A stretch of 64,000 nt of DNA from Cepaea nemoralis (Eukaryota; Mollusca; Gastropoda; Stylommatophora; Helicidae): assembly GCA_014155875.1 (NCBI GenBank), contig JACEFZ010017629.1:57011-121010 (forward strand), read 5' to 3'. A program made the position numbers and the translations under genes. Positions 14,963 through 30,672 of the stretch are shown here, piece by piece. Position 1 is the stretch's first letter; each line of letters opens with the position of its first letter. The notes beneath the pieces are model-generated. The model saw only the letters and a program-made list of their open reading frames with translations, was not told the origin of the DNA and did not search any database.

Positions 14963-15543
14963 GTCTATAATTTATTGCTTTGTTCTGCCTAAAAATATAA
15001 TTGCAGTTAGTCTGATCCGCGTAAGCTTGTCAGTCCCTGATCTGCAAATATACAACAGAGCATGTGCAATATTAAAAACACCCTATGTTATGTCTGTCTG
15101 TCAATGCTGGAAAAGCCAAAGGCAGCAGGCACTGAAGTAACCAGATTTAATTCCTAGTAAAGAAAAGAATCTGAAATTAGACAGAGTTTTCCCAACGGAT
15201 AAGATTTTCCGGTGGTTGATGAAATGCTGTTAAGTTCAGACTCCACAGGAAAAGAACACCTTCTCTGGAAGAGAAGTAGTGTTGGTAGAGTAGATACATA
15301 CTATATATTTCTCCTGAAGCACCTCTCTCTGAAGTATAAGCCTATTTGAACATGGCCCCCTTCTTCAGGAGGAATGATCAGTCACCTACTCTTATTTATC
15401 TGTTAATGTCATTCATATCATGTGGCTGTAAATCAATATAAGAAAATGACAATGTTCAAAATCTAAAGATGTTGTGATTGTTTTATGTAACTTTTTAATT
15501 ACACAATGTATTATTTAATTGTTTAATTTATTTATGGGAACCA

Positions 15544-15560
15544 TCCAGGACGTAGCCGAC
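15544..15560 (-). other. Primer-binding-site-like segment of the Gmr1-like element
   Basis: Four bases inside the 5' LTR on the minus strand, GTCGGCTACGTCC then TGGA. It closely matches the same position in the LARD-like element. The tRNA is not identified. Confidence 0.45.
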
Positions 15561-15564
15561 AATA

Positions 15565-17764
15565 TGTCATATATTTTTGAAGGGAGTGGGAGATCACTGT
15601 AGTGCATGCCCCATTTCTAACAAAAGAAGTAGAGCCCCATCCTCTTCTATCTTCAATAACCCCAGAATATGAACCTTGAGTTATCTGCAGGCCTCGTTCT
15701 ATTAAGTATGTCTAGGAGATATAGATTATGGCCCTGGTGAGAATGGTAATTACTAACTGGGAATCTGCTCTTCTCCAAGGATTCTTTAGCTCTGGAGCCC
15801 CCTTTTAGTTTATCAAATCTGAGGAAAGTCTGGAGAATTTTCTCAGCCTGATTTAGATGAAGAAAACATGGATATTGAGCAGTTGATAGATCTAGAGTCT
15901 TCTCTCCCCCATTTTAGTAAGTCATTATGAGTGGATATATTGTAAACAATCAAACACATAATCAATCACATTAGATTCTGACAACATGATGTACAAAGAA
16001 GTTGTTGACTCACAGATAGGTTTGAACTGATAAATTAACAGAAGGCCAATTCATGTTAATCATTTATTGACTGGGCCTGAGCCTTCTGGTCAGTACATAC
16101 ATCTCTATTGTGATTTACACAAAATATTAGAAAAGTTGCACATTGGACCATTGTCCCAGACAATCAATCAAGCATCAATATATGAGATGTCAACAAGTGT
16201 GAAACATAGTAAAAATTTTGATGTTGCACATATTAAGTGTGATGGTGATGAATCAACAAGTAACTATCAGTTTCCTGAAATTGTATGTGGTGTGTACCAA
16301 GGAAAATGTAACCTGGTGACTGGAAGATTAGGTAAGCCAGGGTCCATTGACTGATGGATCCACTTCAGGTCTGCCCGTATAGCTCCACTGAAGGCCTCCC
16401 CATACTCTGCTCATGGCCAAGTCATCCTCCATCTCACTTGTGGTTCATCTCTTTCTCTCGGCTTCCCTCTTTCAGGTCTGATTTAGGTGGTTAGTTTGCT
16501 GATGTGTTGGGTGGTTGTTGGTATGTAGCCACCAAGATCACTGATGAATATTCACATAAATATATACATTCCTACCAATACAATATTCTAGAAGTAGGTC
16601 GGAAGAAATCTATATTCCTGAAGTAGGAACTAGTTCCCCTCCCCTCCTTTTTTCTCTAATCTAGTGTTGGGTTAATTTGGGGTGGTCAGAGTTTATCACA
16701 CTGTGTACGCCTTGTCTCAGTTGGTACCTGCTGTATGTAAGTTCTCATTTGACCTGGGGTCCGTGAACGTGTACAGTAAGACAATGACAAGAGTGAGAAT
16801 ATGTCAAGATGCAGGTAAATAAATGACATACATTTATAACATGTCTTCCACTCAGTGGTGTTTATCGCGTGTATAAATAATTCTCTGTGTTTTCCCAATT
16901 AACTTCTTCTTCTTCTTGTGTCTAATAACTCTCTCCCATTATCTGTTGTTGTTGTTGTGATGTTGAGTGTTGGGTTGTGTGGTGTTGAGTGGTGTTGGGT
17001 TTTAAGTTATGTTGAGTAATGAGTTAAGTCCACTTCGTGTGATGGTGTTCCGCGAAGCACAACTTTCTCATGTAAAGCAATTCATGTGTGCCCTTATCTA
17101 ATTAAATTTGACATAAATATAAATATTAGTTCCATCAAACCCTATTTCCTCAATAGATGAAGCAGAAAGGAAAGATTTGATTTCTCTTTCAGCTTTCTAG
17201 ATCGTAAACAGGCATAGATAAGTCTGTTTTAGAACAAGGCACTTATTCTAGTACATGAACTGTCATTTCAGCTGTAGGTAGTGATAGCATCTTTTATCAG
17301 TGTTTCTGGTGAAATGCACAAGATTGCTTTAGAATCTCAATTGACATTACAAACACGGGTTACCATTACTTGATACATCGGGTTCTTAGTCTAATCTCGG
17401 GAATCACAAGCTTACCTGGGATCCAGACATTCTGCCTCCTCTATTTGAAAATTTGGTCACACAATTTCTGACGTCTGTTAGCCAGGCATGTTTTCGCAAG
17501 AGTGCGCTGCTTATCATAATCTATACCGGCGTTGGCGCGAAAGCCGTGTAACGTGTCTGTTTCGTCCAATGGTCTTCCGAGCTTCGTCTGATGAAATCTT
17601 TCTAAGAATCCACGTCATCTGTCACTTATGCAGTTCCAGTTTCGATGTTAAGTTTTAAGTCCTAGTCTCCGTTTGCGGTTGTGAAGTCAATTTCTTTTAA
17701 TGTTGTTTCCTCTTTTTGCGGCAGGTGTTGGTAAATGAATAATGGTGGTTAGCGTTATGCTACA
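15565..17764 (-). repeat. 5' LTR of the Gmr1-like element
   Basis: 2200-bp partner of 6029-8423, about 210 bp shorter because of an internal deletion near 17333. Otherwise I saw about eleven substitutions. It ends GCTACA directly before the second GAGGT. Confidence 0.92.
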
Positions 17765-17769
17765 GAGGT

Positions 17770-19946
17770 ATAATTAAAGAATTAACTAATAAATTGGAAT
17801 TTCCAGTTTAATTCTCATTAAGTGAAATGTTCACAATGAGAAATCCTCATCAAAAAGAGGAATGAAACAGCTTTTAGTTAGCGATTAGCTTACGTAAAGT
17901 TATTTCAGTAATTGCCTAACTAACATTAATATTCTCATAAGGGAAGAATTAAAAAGGGCAATAAAGGGTACAATAGAGGCGCGTGACTCAATTGTATTTT
18001 CTTTAAAACTAACCGAGTAACTAAATTCTAGATAATGCTCGAAGCCTACTAAAAGGTAGATTAATCAGAAATCAATCGCAAGACGAAACAGATTTCTACA
18101 TCTCAGTTCTGACTAGGATTATATGCCAGCATTAAATATGTGAAAGCAGATCCAGACTAACAGAGATTAGCTTAAATAACTGATACGAATCAGTAAAAGC
18201 AACAATTAAATAAACAACTCTTGAAATAGATGCTGGTTATAGATAGGACGAACCCCTTGACGTAAAGAGAGAGGAAACGCCTAAAACTTATACAGTGAAC
18301 CCATGCTAGAAAAATGGAATATAGCTGTGTAAAAACCAAGCAAATTGGAGCATATAGCTGAAGAATTGCTTGATATTTACTAGATTAGGAATTTCAATCA
18401 GGAATCCAGCTAGTAAATTATATAACAGTTCAAAGATAGACCTTAGTCAATCTAAATAAATCCAGAGTTTCCACGTATTAAACGGATGAAAACAAAACTG
18501 AAGAGAAACATTAAGAGTACCTTACCTGTTATCTTGAGGACACAACTCAGGAGACGCCAGTATGAGAGGGATATACATATGTAATAGTAATTTTACAAAG
18601 ACTAGTAATCCACATCCATAACTGAAAGTGAACCAGCAACTTGATTGTCTGGAAGACTATCACAGGAATAAAAAAAAGGGGCTTTAACTTCTCACTGAAC
18701 TGATTATATATGGTAGGAGACAATACGTCTGAACCTACATAACAATGTATGTTGCTAAGTTGAAAATAGTCTAAAACCTGGAGGGAGGCAGATGACGATC
18801 AATGTACGCCAAGCGATGCAAAATTGCTCGTAATTCAACACCAAAGCAACAAATACAGAGTGAAACTCAAACACATCAGTTAGAATTACTAATAAGGATT
18901 CTAGCGTAAAATAGATCTAGGTTAGAAGGAAAAGCAGAGAAAGTAAGCTAAGAATTACTTCATTTCTGATAGATTCAGGTTCCCCGGGTAATATTCGGTT
19001 GAGAACGGAAATCTAGAAAAGTTGGACCTTGTTTACATGTTAGACGAGATTCTCCGGAAAAACCCGCAAGAGAAAGGGACACCACTCTAATCAGTAGTTA
19101 TCAAAACTGATCGGAAAATCCCATAACTCGACTAATAACCCAAACACAGGATGTGTTGGATGAAAATGTATTCAACAGGCACCATCTTTAGCTTCCTTTA
19201 AATATCAGATCTATAGTTAAAACAAACGTCTAACTTATAGGGAGACGGGCGAGTTTAATATGCTATCAGTAGACGCAGAATTAACCGTCGGTTTTAACAT
19301 AATCTCAAGATTAATAATCTAACGAGAGAGGAATCAAGCTGTTATATATCCCAACTAGTCATGCTTAAGTTAGCAGTGGTTACACGTAGACCATAAATGA
19401 ACTACAAGGAGAGAAGAGACTTTCTGCTGGGAAAGGAATCTGAGGGGAGTGGACGCACAAAACCCAGAATCAGCAAAATGCAGATGTTAGGTTTCTTAAT
19501 AAACCAGGTAGAAGTACTCAGGACTTTCTCCAGTTCCTAACGCCAGACTAAATATAGTGGGAAAAGAAATTCAGCAAATGATTTCATATGAACAGTATCA
19601 TCAGGCTATTGCAAGCTTAATGATGATATTTCAATTGTTTCAAAAAGTCGGTTTGATGCAGACAAACTAGTACTTGAAAGTAACAAATTATCAGATAACC
19701 ACTCATATTTCAAACAATAGCTGACAACAGTGGAGAGGGTGCTACACTCTTTCACTAAAAGAGAAATAATCCTTTAAGGTTATGCTAGTTGTCGTGACTA
19801 AAAGAAAATGGACGTGGCTCTGATTATATAACATAGGGAAGTAATGCAAGAAATTCATAAGGAATGGAGACGAGGTGAGTCAATGTAAAGACGGAAATTG
19901 TAGAGTACTACTTGACCATTTAATTTCTGAAAGAAATAAATGTCTT
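17770..19946 (+). other. Right part of the non-coding internal domain (LARD-like element)
   Basis: About 2.2 kb with stops in all frames and no frame of 60 codons. No protein similarity is visible. It continues the segment ending at 6023. Confidence 0.75.
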
Positions 19947-19960
19947 AAATGGGGGAGGCG
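19947..19960 (+). other. Polypurine tract of the LARD-like element
   Basis: AAATGGGGGAGGCG directly before the TG of the right LTR. It fixes the plus orientation of the outer element. Confidence 0.7.
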
Positions 19961-23908
<3,948 letters not shown>

Positions 23909-25370
23909 CAAGTGTTAGGGAGTTCTTGTTCGTGAAATGCTTTTAGAAGGAATATGCCTAGGATAGGAAAGAAGTGCTGGTAGAATTCTGCAGTGAGTCC
24001 GTCTGGTCCTGGTGTTTTGTCTGTTTACATTTGATTGAATGCATGTTATGTATGCTAACATAAGTTCTATGCCTAGTATGTCTTTATCTGTGTCAGACAG
24101 TTTCTTTGTGTATTGTAAGAACCTATTTTGTGTTTGTGTGTTGGATGGTTCTGCTGTATATAGGTCGGTGTAGTACTGTTGGAATGTTTCTAATATACGT
24201 GTTGCCACTGATTGTGTGTTTCCTTGCATGTTTAATATTGTTCCTAATTGACTGTTGCGTTGTATGTTTTGTTCTATTGCCAGGTGTTGTTTGCTGGGAG
24301 TTTCTTGTAATATGGTAGTGAGTTTAGTTCTAAGGAGTGTACCACAGAGTTTATGTTATTGGTGTTGTTCTAATTGTGATTCTAGTCTGTTTAGATGTAG
24401 CACATTCCTGCCAGTCTCTTTTGTGAGTTGTATTACTGAATGTATGGTGTGCTCTTGTTTTAGTCTGTCTTTTTGAATGATGGACACAAATTGTTGTGTT
24501 CTGTTGTGTACTGTATTCTTTAGTAGATCCCAAAATTGTGTTAAGCTGTCGGTGGGTGTGCTACTAGTGTATGCAAGAATGATTTGTGGCATGTGTTATA
24601 ATAATCTATGTATTGGATTAGTGTATTTTTGAATTCCCTGTTTAGTGATCGTTGTAAGGGCCTTGCATTTGTAGTGTCTGTAGTGATATACGCTAGTACT
24701 GCTTTGTGATCTGTGTTTTGTAATGTTCCTTGTATGTGTTTTGTATTTACTATGTGGTGTTTTTCAGGTACCGGTCTCCTTGGCTAAGGGCTTGCGAACG
24801 TAGATTGTGAGCCCGTATACCCGGGTTCGAAACACAGCGGTGCTGGTTTTTTTTCGAAAAAAGGTATAGGTGCCAGTCGTTCAGAAAGCAATAGCAAACT
24901 ACTGAACGTAAAATTTGCCCAGGAATCACAAACAGCGAAAATGCTGGGGTTAATTGCTACGTCCTGTGAAGGGCATGCAACTAAAAAAATTTCAGGTGTG
25001 GATATTCGGTATAGTCTCACTGATCTGTTGTGAGCCATAGTTTTCTGTGTTGTTGCAATGCTATTAGGCTTCTGTGTCTGAAAGCGTCTGTTAAATTGTT
25101 GTGTCCAAGGAATTCTGCAATATATCCAGTTGGTATATTTCATCCTCGTCACTTCTCCTTAATTGTGTCTTGATTCTTGCCTTTCCTCCCGCTACAATAT
25201 CCAAATCCGAGAGACCAAAATTGAAGTCCCCTGCAAGGATAACATTTTGTCCTCTGTATGTTTGTGTCAGCATGGTCTAATTCTTGGCAAAACATTTGGT
25301 TGATGATTGTATGAGGCAATACGTAAGTCACAAATGGCTGTAGGAAAATAACCAAATATGATAACAACTT
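23909..25370 (-). pseudogene. LINE (L1/Tx1-like) endonuclease and pre-RT region, 5' part of the split copy
   Basis: Minus-strand remains of the same LINE as 145-885. At 25273-25091, VILAGDFNFGLSDLD carries the GDFN motif of an apurinic-type endonuclease, which nicks the target DNA. At 24592-24356 and 24229-23915 lie the linker helices (FWDLLKNTVHN; YYTDLYTAE) that precede RT in L1/Tx1 elements. Frames shift several times. A SINE is inserted at 24770-24989. The protein reading reaches the target repeat CAAGT at 23909-23913 and continues in the piece left of 885. Confidence 0.75.
24770..24989 (+). mobile_element. tRNA-derived SINE, copy 1
   Basis: A 220-bp SINE flanked by TTTCAGGT (24762-24769 and 24990-24997). 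The head starts ACCGGTCTCC, with A-box-like TGGCTAAGGGC and B-box-like GGGTTCGAAA, as in a tRNA-derived RNA polymerase III promoter. The body holds CAAACTACTGAACGTAAA, shared with the copies at 39193 and 51503, and it ends in an A-rich tail. It lies in the endonuclease-to-RT region of the LINE fossil. Confidence 0.85.
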
Positions 25371-25384
25371 GAAACAAGTTTATT

Positions 25385-26590
25385 TTCATACATACATTGT
25401 CTCTTTATTTCTCAACATAATTTCCACCAACATTGATGCACTTATCCCATCGTTTTATCAGTCCTCCCAGACTGGCTGCATAGAACTGCTTGCTCTGTTT
25501 TCTAAACCACGTTTTCAATTCACATTCAAATTTGGCGTCATTCGCGAAATGTCTCCCTCCAACGTGTGTTTTCAGTGAATCAAAAAGGTGGAAATCACTA
25601 GGGGCTAAGTCGGAGCTGTAAGGTGGATGTTCCAGAACTTCCCACCTTATTTGGTCAATTTTCTCCAGAGTTAATCGAGCCGTATGTGGTCTGGCATTGT
25701 CATGAAGAAGAAACACTCCTCTAGTCAGAAATTCTGGAGCAGCTATAGAACTTCACAGTAAGATTCATAATTGACACTGTCACCTTTCTTCTTGAAATTG
25801 GTTAAAGGCACTCCTTAACAATCCCAGAACACTATCAGCATAACCTTCCCCGCTGATGGCGTAACCTTGAATTTTTTTGACACAGGGTTAAAAGCACTCC
25901 TTGACAACTTCAGAACACTGTCAGCAGAACCTTCACAGCTTAATTTTTCCACACAAGGCAAAGAAGGATGTTTCAATTGCATTGGCACAACTTTTTGTTT
26001 CGGGCTGGTATTGATGCACCCATGATTCGTCCTTAGTAACAGCCCGGTTAAACATGTCTTCTCCTTCATCTTCGTATCGACAGAGATGATGCAAGGACAG
26101 GCCAAATAGGTTCATTTTGTGTTCCTTCTTCAATTGTCTGGGTACCCCCTTGAGCACACTTTCTTAAATTTCAATCGATCTTTCATTATTCTGTATGCTG
26201 AACCATGTGAGCACCCTATTGCAGATGCTACAGAGTCTATCGTTACTCGCCTGTTACCTCTAATAATCTCCTCCACCCGCTGCATGGATGCTTCTATTGC
26301 AATCTCAACAGAACGACCAGATCGGAGTTCATCAACAATTCTAGAGCATTCTTAAGAAATTTTTTCTACCCACCTATGCGCCGGGACACGGGTGTGTATT
26401 GGAGTAGTGCATTTTTGAATTTCCAGTTTGGTGATCGTTGTAAGGGCCGTGCATTTGTAGTGTCGGGAAAAACATTTATCAGCATCAACAGGAAGCATTT
26501 CCTTATGAATGTCCTTTCCTGGCAGTCCTTTTGCACAGAAAAAAAAAACGCACGACAGCACGTTGCTCTTTGGCTCTTCACTCCGTAAGT
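25385..26590 (-). pseudogene. mariner transposase fossil (DD34D type)
   Basis: Transposase of a mariner DNA transposon, broken into frames. From right to left: a helix-turn-helix part with FFFCAKGLPGKDIHKEM (near 26540), a second helix region RRVTIDSVASAIGCSHGSAY (near 26260), GLSLHHL, the first catalytic Asp region TKDESWVHQY (near 26040), KVTPSAGKVM, HDNARPHTA with the second Asp (near 25700), and APSDFHLF with the third. It ends with RWDKCINVGGNYVEK. Stops, shifts and a deleted central stretch show it is dead. A segment at about 26395-26462 is not mariner and matches the neighbouring LINE. Terminal inverted repeats were not identified. Confidence 0.88.
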
Positions 26591-26747
26591 ACAGTCGCCA
26601 TTTTGTTTATGCGCTGCGCATGAGACACCTGACGAACGGGAATATAAAGTTCGATGTCGCTGTCACCTAATGACACCTGTAGAATATACCAACTACATTT
26701 ACCTGCCATCCCACAGAACTGTGTGACTGACTTACTAACTCACCCTC

Positions 26748-26990
26748 GTAGAATCAGTGTTCCACGTGGGTATATTAATATTTGACTGCACCTTGTCACA
26801 CGCCGCAAGAAATTCATCGCGCATGTTCATTAATTGTTCAAATTCACGAGCTGCATCAGTCCAACTTAAGTGGGAAATATCAGTTCTGATTTGCCAAAGT
26901 AACGTCGTAAATGTAACATCGGCGGCGCCATGTAACTTGACACAGAAGCGACTTTATGATCAGCTCCCAGAGGTCTAACGAGCGGAGCTT
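26748..26990 (-). pseudogene. PC4-like pseudogene, left inverted copy
   Basis: Minus-strand counterpart of 27847-28130. It reads VRPLGADHKVASVSSYM, then LHLRRYF and, after a stop and a frameshift, REFEQLMNMRDE. Similarity to its partner ends near GATTCTACG at 26748. See the right copy for the family argument. Confidence 0.55.
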
Positions 26991-27289
26991 CATCTTTTTA
27001 GTTCTTTATGACGTCAGGGGTAATACTGCCTGCAGGGGCATACATTTTCATAATTACCAGACTAAGGGAGATAACTACTTCGGTATGTCTTATTCTCGTT
27101 TAGGTGACGTTACTACTCCCTGAAGGATTTAACAACCAAGGAACGTGTTAGTTTACATTCAATGGAAGTTCGTTTTCTCAACTTTAACTCATGCGTAAGA
27201 TGAACTGTCCCCAGGAAGTGGTAGTAATTGACCACTCAAATTGAATTTCGAGCCAACAGACTTATGCTTGATCACGAAAAATATACCTT

Positions 27290-27660
27290 AATAAAGCATG
27301 AACTGTCGAACACCTCGACTTATGATGATGAAGAAATGATCTTACAAAAGTCTGATGCTGAAGAAATGAATTGACCAAAAGGTGATCTTACTGCACACGC
27401 AAACACACCCCAAAAATGTCTGGTGACGACTTGACCTTACAAACAAAAAACTATCTGATATTGAAGATATGAACTTACCAAAACATGAACTGTCGAAGAC
27501 ATGAACTTACAAACAAATTTCTAATGAAAACATGAACTTACAAACATCTGATGCTAAAGAAATGAACTTGCCAAAACATGAACTGTCGAAGACATGAACT
27601 TACACAAAAATTAGAATGATGACATGAACTTACCAAACAAATCTGATGCCGAAGAAATTA
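27290..27660. repeat. Degenerate tandem repeat around ATGAACT
   Basis: An irregular array of units such as CATGAACTGTCGAAGACATG and GATGCTGAAGAAATGAACTT between the two PC4-like copies. Unit length varies, so I give only the span. Confidence 0.6.
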
Positions 27661-27792
27661 ACTTTAGACGAGTTATCTAACTATGCGGTGGGAAATTTGA
27701 ATTCTGGCCAGCGTCTCGTTTTTCGATTGGTTACTGCTTACATGCGTAAAATAAGTCTAGACATGTTTATAAGCAATCGATAAGCTCATCTG

Positions 27793-27799
27793 TATAAAA
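27793..27799 (+). promoter_or_regulatory. TATA box upstream of the right PC4-like frame
   Basis: TATAAAA lies 48 bases before the ATG at 27847, a plausible core promoter position for a short leader. Confidence 0.4.
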
Positions 27800-27846
27800 T
27801 GAGCCGAACTGTCCACATATTGTGATCCGTTTACCAAGCGTTCAAG

Positions 27847-28296
27847 ATGTCTTCAGCTAACAGTGTTTACATGACCAACGGAGCTGAAATCGTTAGACCC
27901 CTAGGAGCTGATCATAAAGTCGTTTCTGTGACAAGTTACATGGCTATAACGATGTTACATTTACGACGCTGCTTTTGAGAATCAGAACTGAGATTTCCCA
28001 CTAAAGATGGACTGATGCTGATTCGTGGTGAATTTGAACAATTGATGGATATGCGCGATGAAATTTTTGCGGGGTTTGACAAGGTGCAGTTAAATATTAA
28101 TATACCCACTTGTAACACTGATTCTACGTGTTTTTATAACCTACGTAAAGTATCCAAATCACGACAGCTCAAGTTTCAACACTATATGCGTATGCTTACA
28201 GTAACCAGTCTACGCCGCCATTTTCTACAGATCATCACGAAAATGAACCCGACATCGCCTCTGTGGGAAATCCGATTCCACTGGGAACCATCGTAA
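27847..28296 (+). pseudogene. PC4-like (p15 coactivator domain) frame with one stop, right inverted copy
   Basis: A 150-codon frame interrupted once by TGA (27976-27978). Residues 20-100 (ADHKVVSVTSYM, LHLRRCF, then ELRFPTKDGLML, GEFEQLMDMRDEI) resemble the PC4 single-stranded-DNA-binding fold: a basic beta strand, R-rich strand, PTK-G-L turn and final helix. The family call is my inference from pattern, not from a search. The TGA falls between the second and third strands, so either the gene is dead or the reference holds an error. The C-terminal part after residue 100 has no counterpart in the left copy. Confidence 0.5.
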
Positions 28297-28344
28297 GAAA
28301 TCTCTCAAGAAGAAATCGACCTCGACAGAATCATTTAATTGTGT

Positions 28345-29960
28345 CAACTTTTATGTTACTTTACATTCATCATATGTCATGTCGATAAGCGTGGGCGGTC
28401 ATGTTTTGCCATCTCACTCGATCTCCAGAGTCGGGAATCAGCTTCATGTTTCTGTCTCGACCACGCCACGGAGCCAAGACATCCAGGTATTTACTTCTAT
28501 GTGTTCCCCTTTGTCTTTTCCCTTCGATCTTGCCAGTTGCCAACAAGTTCTCCAACTAATTTTTTCTCATAACATGTCCCAAGAAATTTGATTGTCTGCG
28601 TCTAATGACTCTAATCAGTCTACGATCTTCATTTGTTTCTTGAAGGACTTGTTCATTGGTTTTTCAGTCTGCCCATGGTATTCTTTGCATTTTCTTCAGA
28701 AGCCACATTTCCACAGCCATCAGATGTTTTTCAGTTTGACTGCTCATTGTCCACGCTTCACATCCATACAAAAGAACAGGTTCTATGTAGCACTTCAACA
28801 CTCTATTTCTCGTTACAATTGATATCTTCTTATTGGTCAGTATGATTTTCATCTTGCAAAATGCTACCTTCGTAATGGCAATTCTTGCTCCAATCTCTTC
28901 GGGGCATTTCCTATCAGATTTATGACTGTTCTGATATAACTATACTGATTCAGTTACTTAAGAATATGCCCATTAATTCGTATATCACATTGTGGTATTT
29001 CCTTCTTCCTAGTGACGACCATAATCTGTGCCTTCTTACTATTCAATTCTAACCTTAATTGTTCACTGTGTGCAACAACCGTATCTACTAAATGTTGCAG
29101 GTCCTGTTCATTGTATGCAATCAAGACTGTATCATCTGCATATCTAATGTTATTGATGTATCGTCCCCCAATGTTGATTCCTTCAATATCTTCTATTTTT
29201 TTGAAAATATTTTCACTGTACAGTGAAAAATCGATCTGGAGACATTACACATCCCTGTCTCACACCTCTTTTAATGGGCTGATATTTACCTACATCATTA
29301 TCAATTCTAATGGCAGCTTGTTGTATCCAATATATGTTTTTTTTTTTACATTTCTAAGGTCTTTTCCATCAATTTGTAGATCTTCAAGCATGCTTATCAA
29401 GTCGACATGTCTCAATTTATCAAAAGCCTTTGTGTAGTCAATAAAGCAAAGATATAGATCTATGTTTACTTCTATAGAACATTCAATTACTTTTATCAGT
29501 ATATACACAGCATTTACTGTACCATTGCCTTCTACAAAGCCACACTGTTCTCCTATTTTAGGTTGTATTTTCGTCCTAATTCTTTGCATGATAATTCTCA
29601 GCAAAATCTTCCTTATGTGGCTCGTTATACTAATTGCTCGATGTTCATCCCATTTCAAGGTTCCTGATTTCTTCGGGATTGCAATAAATATAGAATTACA
29701 TAATTCAGTAGGTATATCTCCAGAATCGTATATTGCGTTCAGCATTCTGGTGACTTGGTCTACTCCATATTCTTCTAAGGCGTTGATAATTTCTATTGTG
29801 ATGTTATCTGTACCCAGGGTCTTGTCAGTTTTCATATGGTTAAGAGCATTGCATTATGAACTTCCATCTTTAAAATTGATGGTCCTTCATTATTATTCCG
29901 ATGATCATATTGTTCTTCTCTTGAATGTTAAACTTGCCTCGTTCATCAACAGTAGCTGAA
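28345..29960 (-). pseudogene. RTE-like LINE reverse transcriptase, 5'-truncated
   Basis: Minus-strand non-LTR reverse transcriptase. The best piece (29835-29290) reads LGTDNITIEII, then GFVEGNGTVNAV and CFIDYTKAFDKLRH, the fingers and first catalytic Asp motifs. Further left, in other frames, are the thumb (YIEPVLLYGCEAW, 28852-28664) and C-terminal part (GKIEGKRQRG, 28555-28370). The catalytic YADD block lies in the frameshifted stretch between. No endonuclease precedes it, so the copy is 5'-truncated. The RTE label rests on overall resemblance and is moderate. Confidence 0.75.
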
Positions 29961-30340
29961 AATGCTGGTGTTGGCTGCAGGGTCCTGTATGAGATATGCA
30001 ACATTAAGAAGATCAGTATACATGTTTTTGTATCATTTCTTCCTGCTGGTGTCATATTCAGTGTTTATGTCAGCAGTTTTCATTCTTGTTTCCTTTTGTT
30101 GATGTGTCATTTTGTCGTTGTATCATTTTTTTCCCAATATGAATTGGAAACAAATAGGTATATTAAGCTCCTGCGAGAAGAAACGTACTAAACATCAACA
30201 CGTTGCACATACCTTACAAGGAGATCCATCGTATCCCGAAATACAGGTGAAAATCCGAAATCAGAAGCACTCAATAAATATATAAAATGAATAATAAAAT
30301 AAAATACACACAAACGCGTACAATACGAAGCACAGGACGG

Positions 30341-30374
30341 TCGACGTTTCGATTCTCAGAATCTTTGTCAAGGA
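30341..30374 (-). ncRNA. Degenerate hammerhead ribozyme motif of the Penelope-like element
   Basis: On the minus strand: TTGACAA, then stem GATTC-TGA-GAATC, then GAAAC and GTC. An active core needs CTGANGA before stem II and GAAA after it. Here the first box carries two changes (C to T, G to A) while stem II and GAAAC are intact. Hammerheads are known in Penelope-like terminal repeats. I judge it inactive. Confidence 0.6.
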
Positions 30375-30672
30375 CAGAACAACACGGATAGATAGGACAA
30401 CGAAGTATAAGAAAGCACAAAATCAAAAAGCACAACCCCTACGTATCCATGTGGGAGCAGAAAAGGCCGACTTGCCAGATGCGAAGGCGCTCTTTGGCTG
30501 AAGAGATTAAGTATAGTAGGTTGCCAGATAGGCATTTACGTCGCCAAAAATATGCGAACAGTCTGATATGAAAATATAGGGGTGAGGAGACAGTTAGGTA
30601 TGAATATTGGGGGGGGGGGAGGGGGGACAGCAAAGTAATAGACAGTATAAACAGTTGGAGAATATGGCACAT

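Larger units (their letters stand above)
6024..17769 (-). mobile_element. Full-length Gmr1-like Ty3/gypsy retrotransposon with target duplication GAGGT
   Basis: The 11.7-kb element 6029-17764 lies on the minus strand between GAGGT repeats (6024-6028 and 17765-17769). Reading right to left: 5' LTR, primer-site-like segment, gag plus protease, integrase, a 2-kb spacer, RT-RNase H, purine tract, 3' LTR. Integrase ahead of RT is the Ty1/copia order, but the proteins are Ty3/gypsy in type; this combination defines the Gmr1-like group. The LTRs differ by about a dozen substitutions plus one deletion of about 210 bp in the right copy. It must have inserted after the LARD-like element. One stop codon inside the protease and the spacer suggest this copy is not fully functional. 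Confidence 0.92.

Noticed and set aside
24770..24850. tRNA gene
   Set aside because: The A and B boxes are present but no cloverleaf closes; it is the head of a SINE with target duplications.
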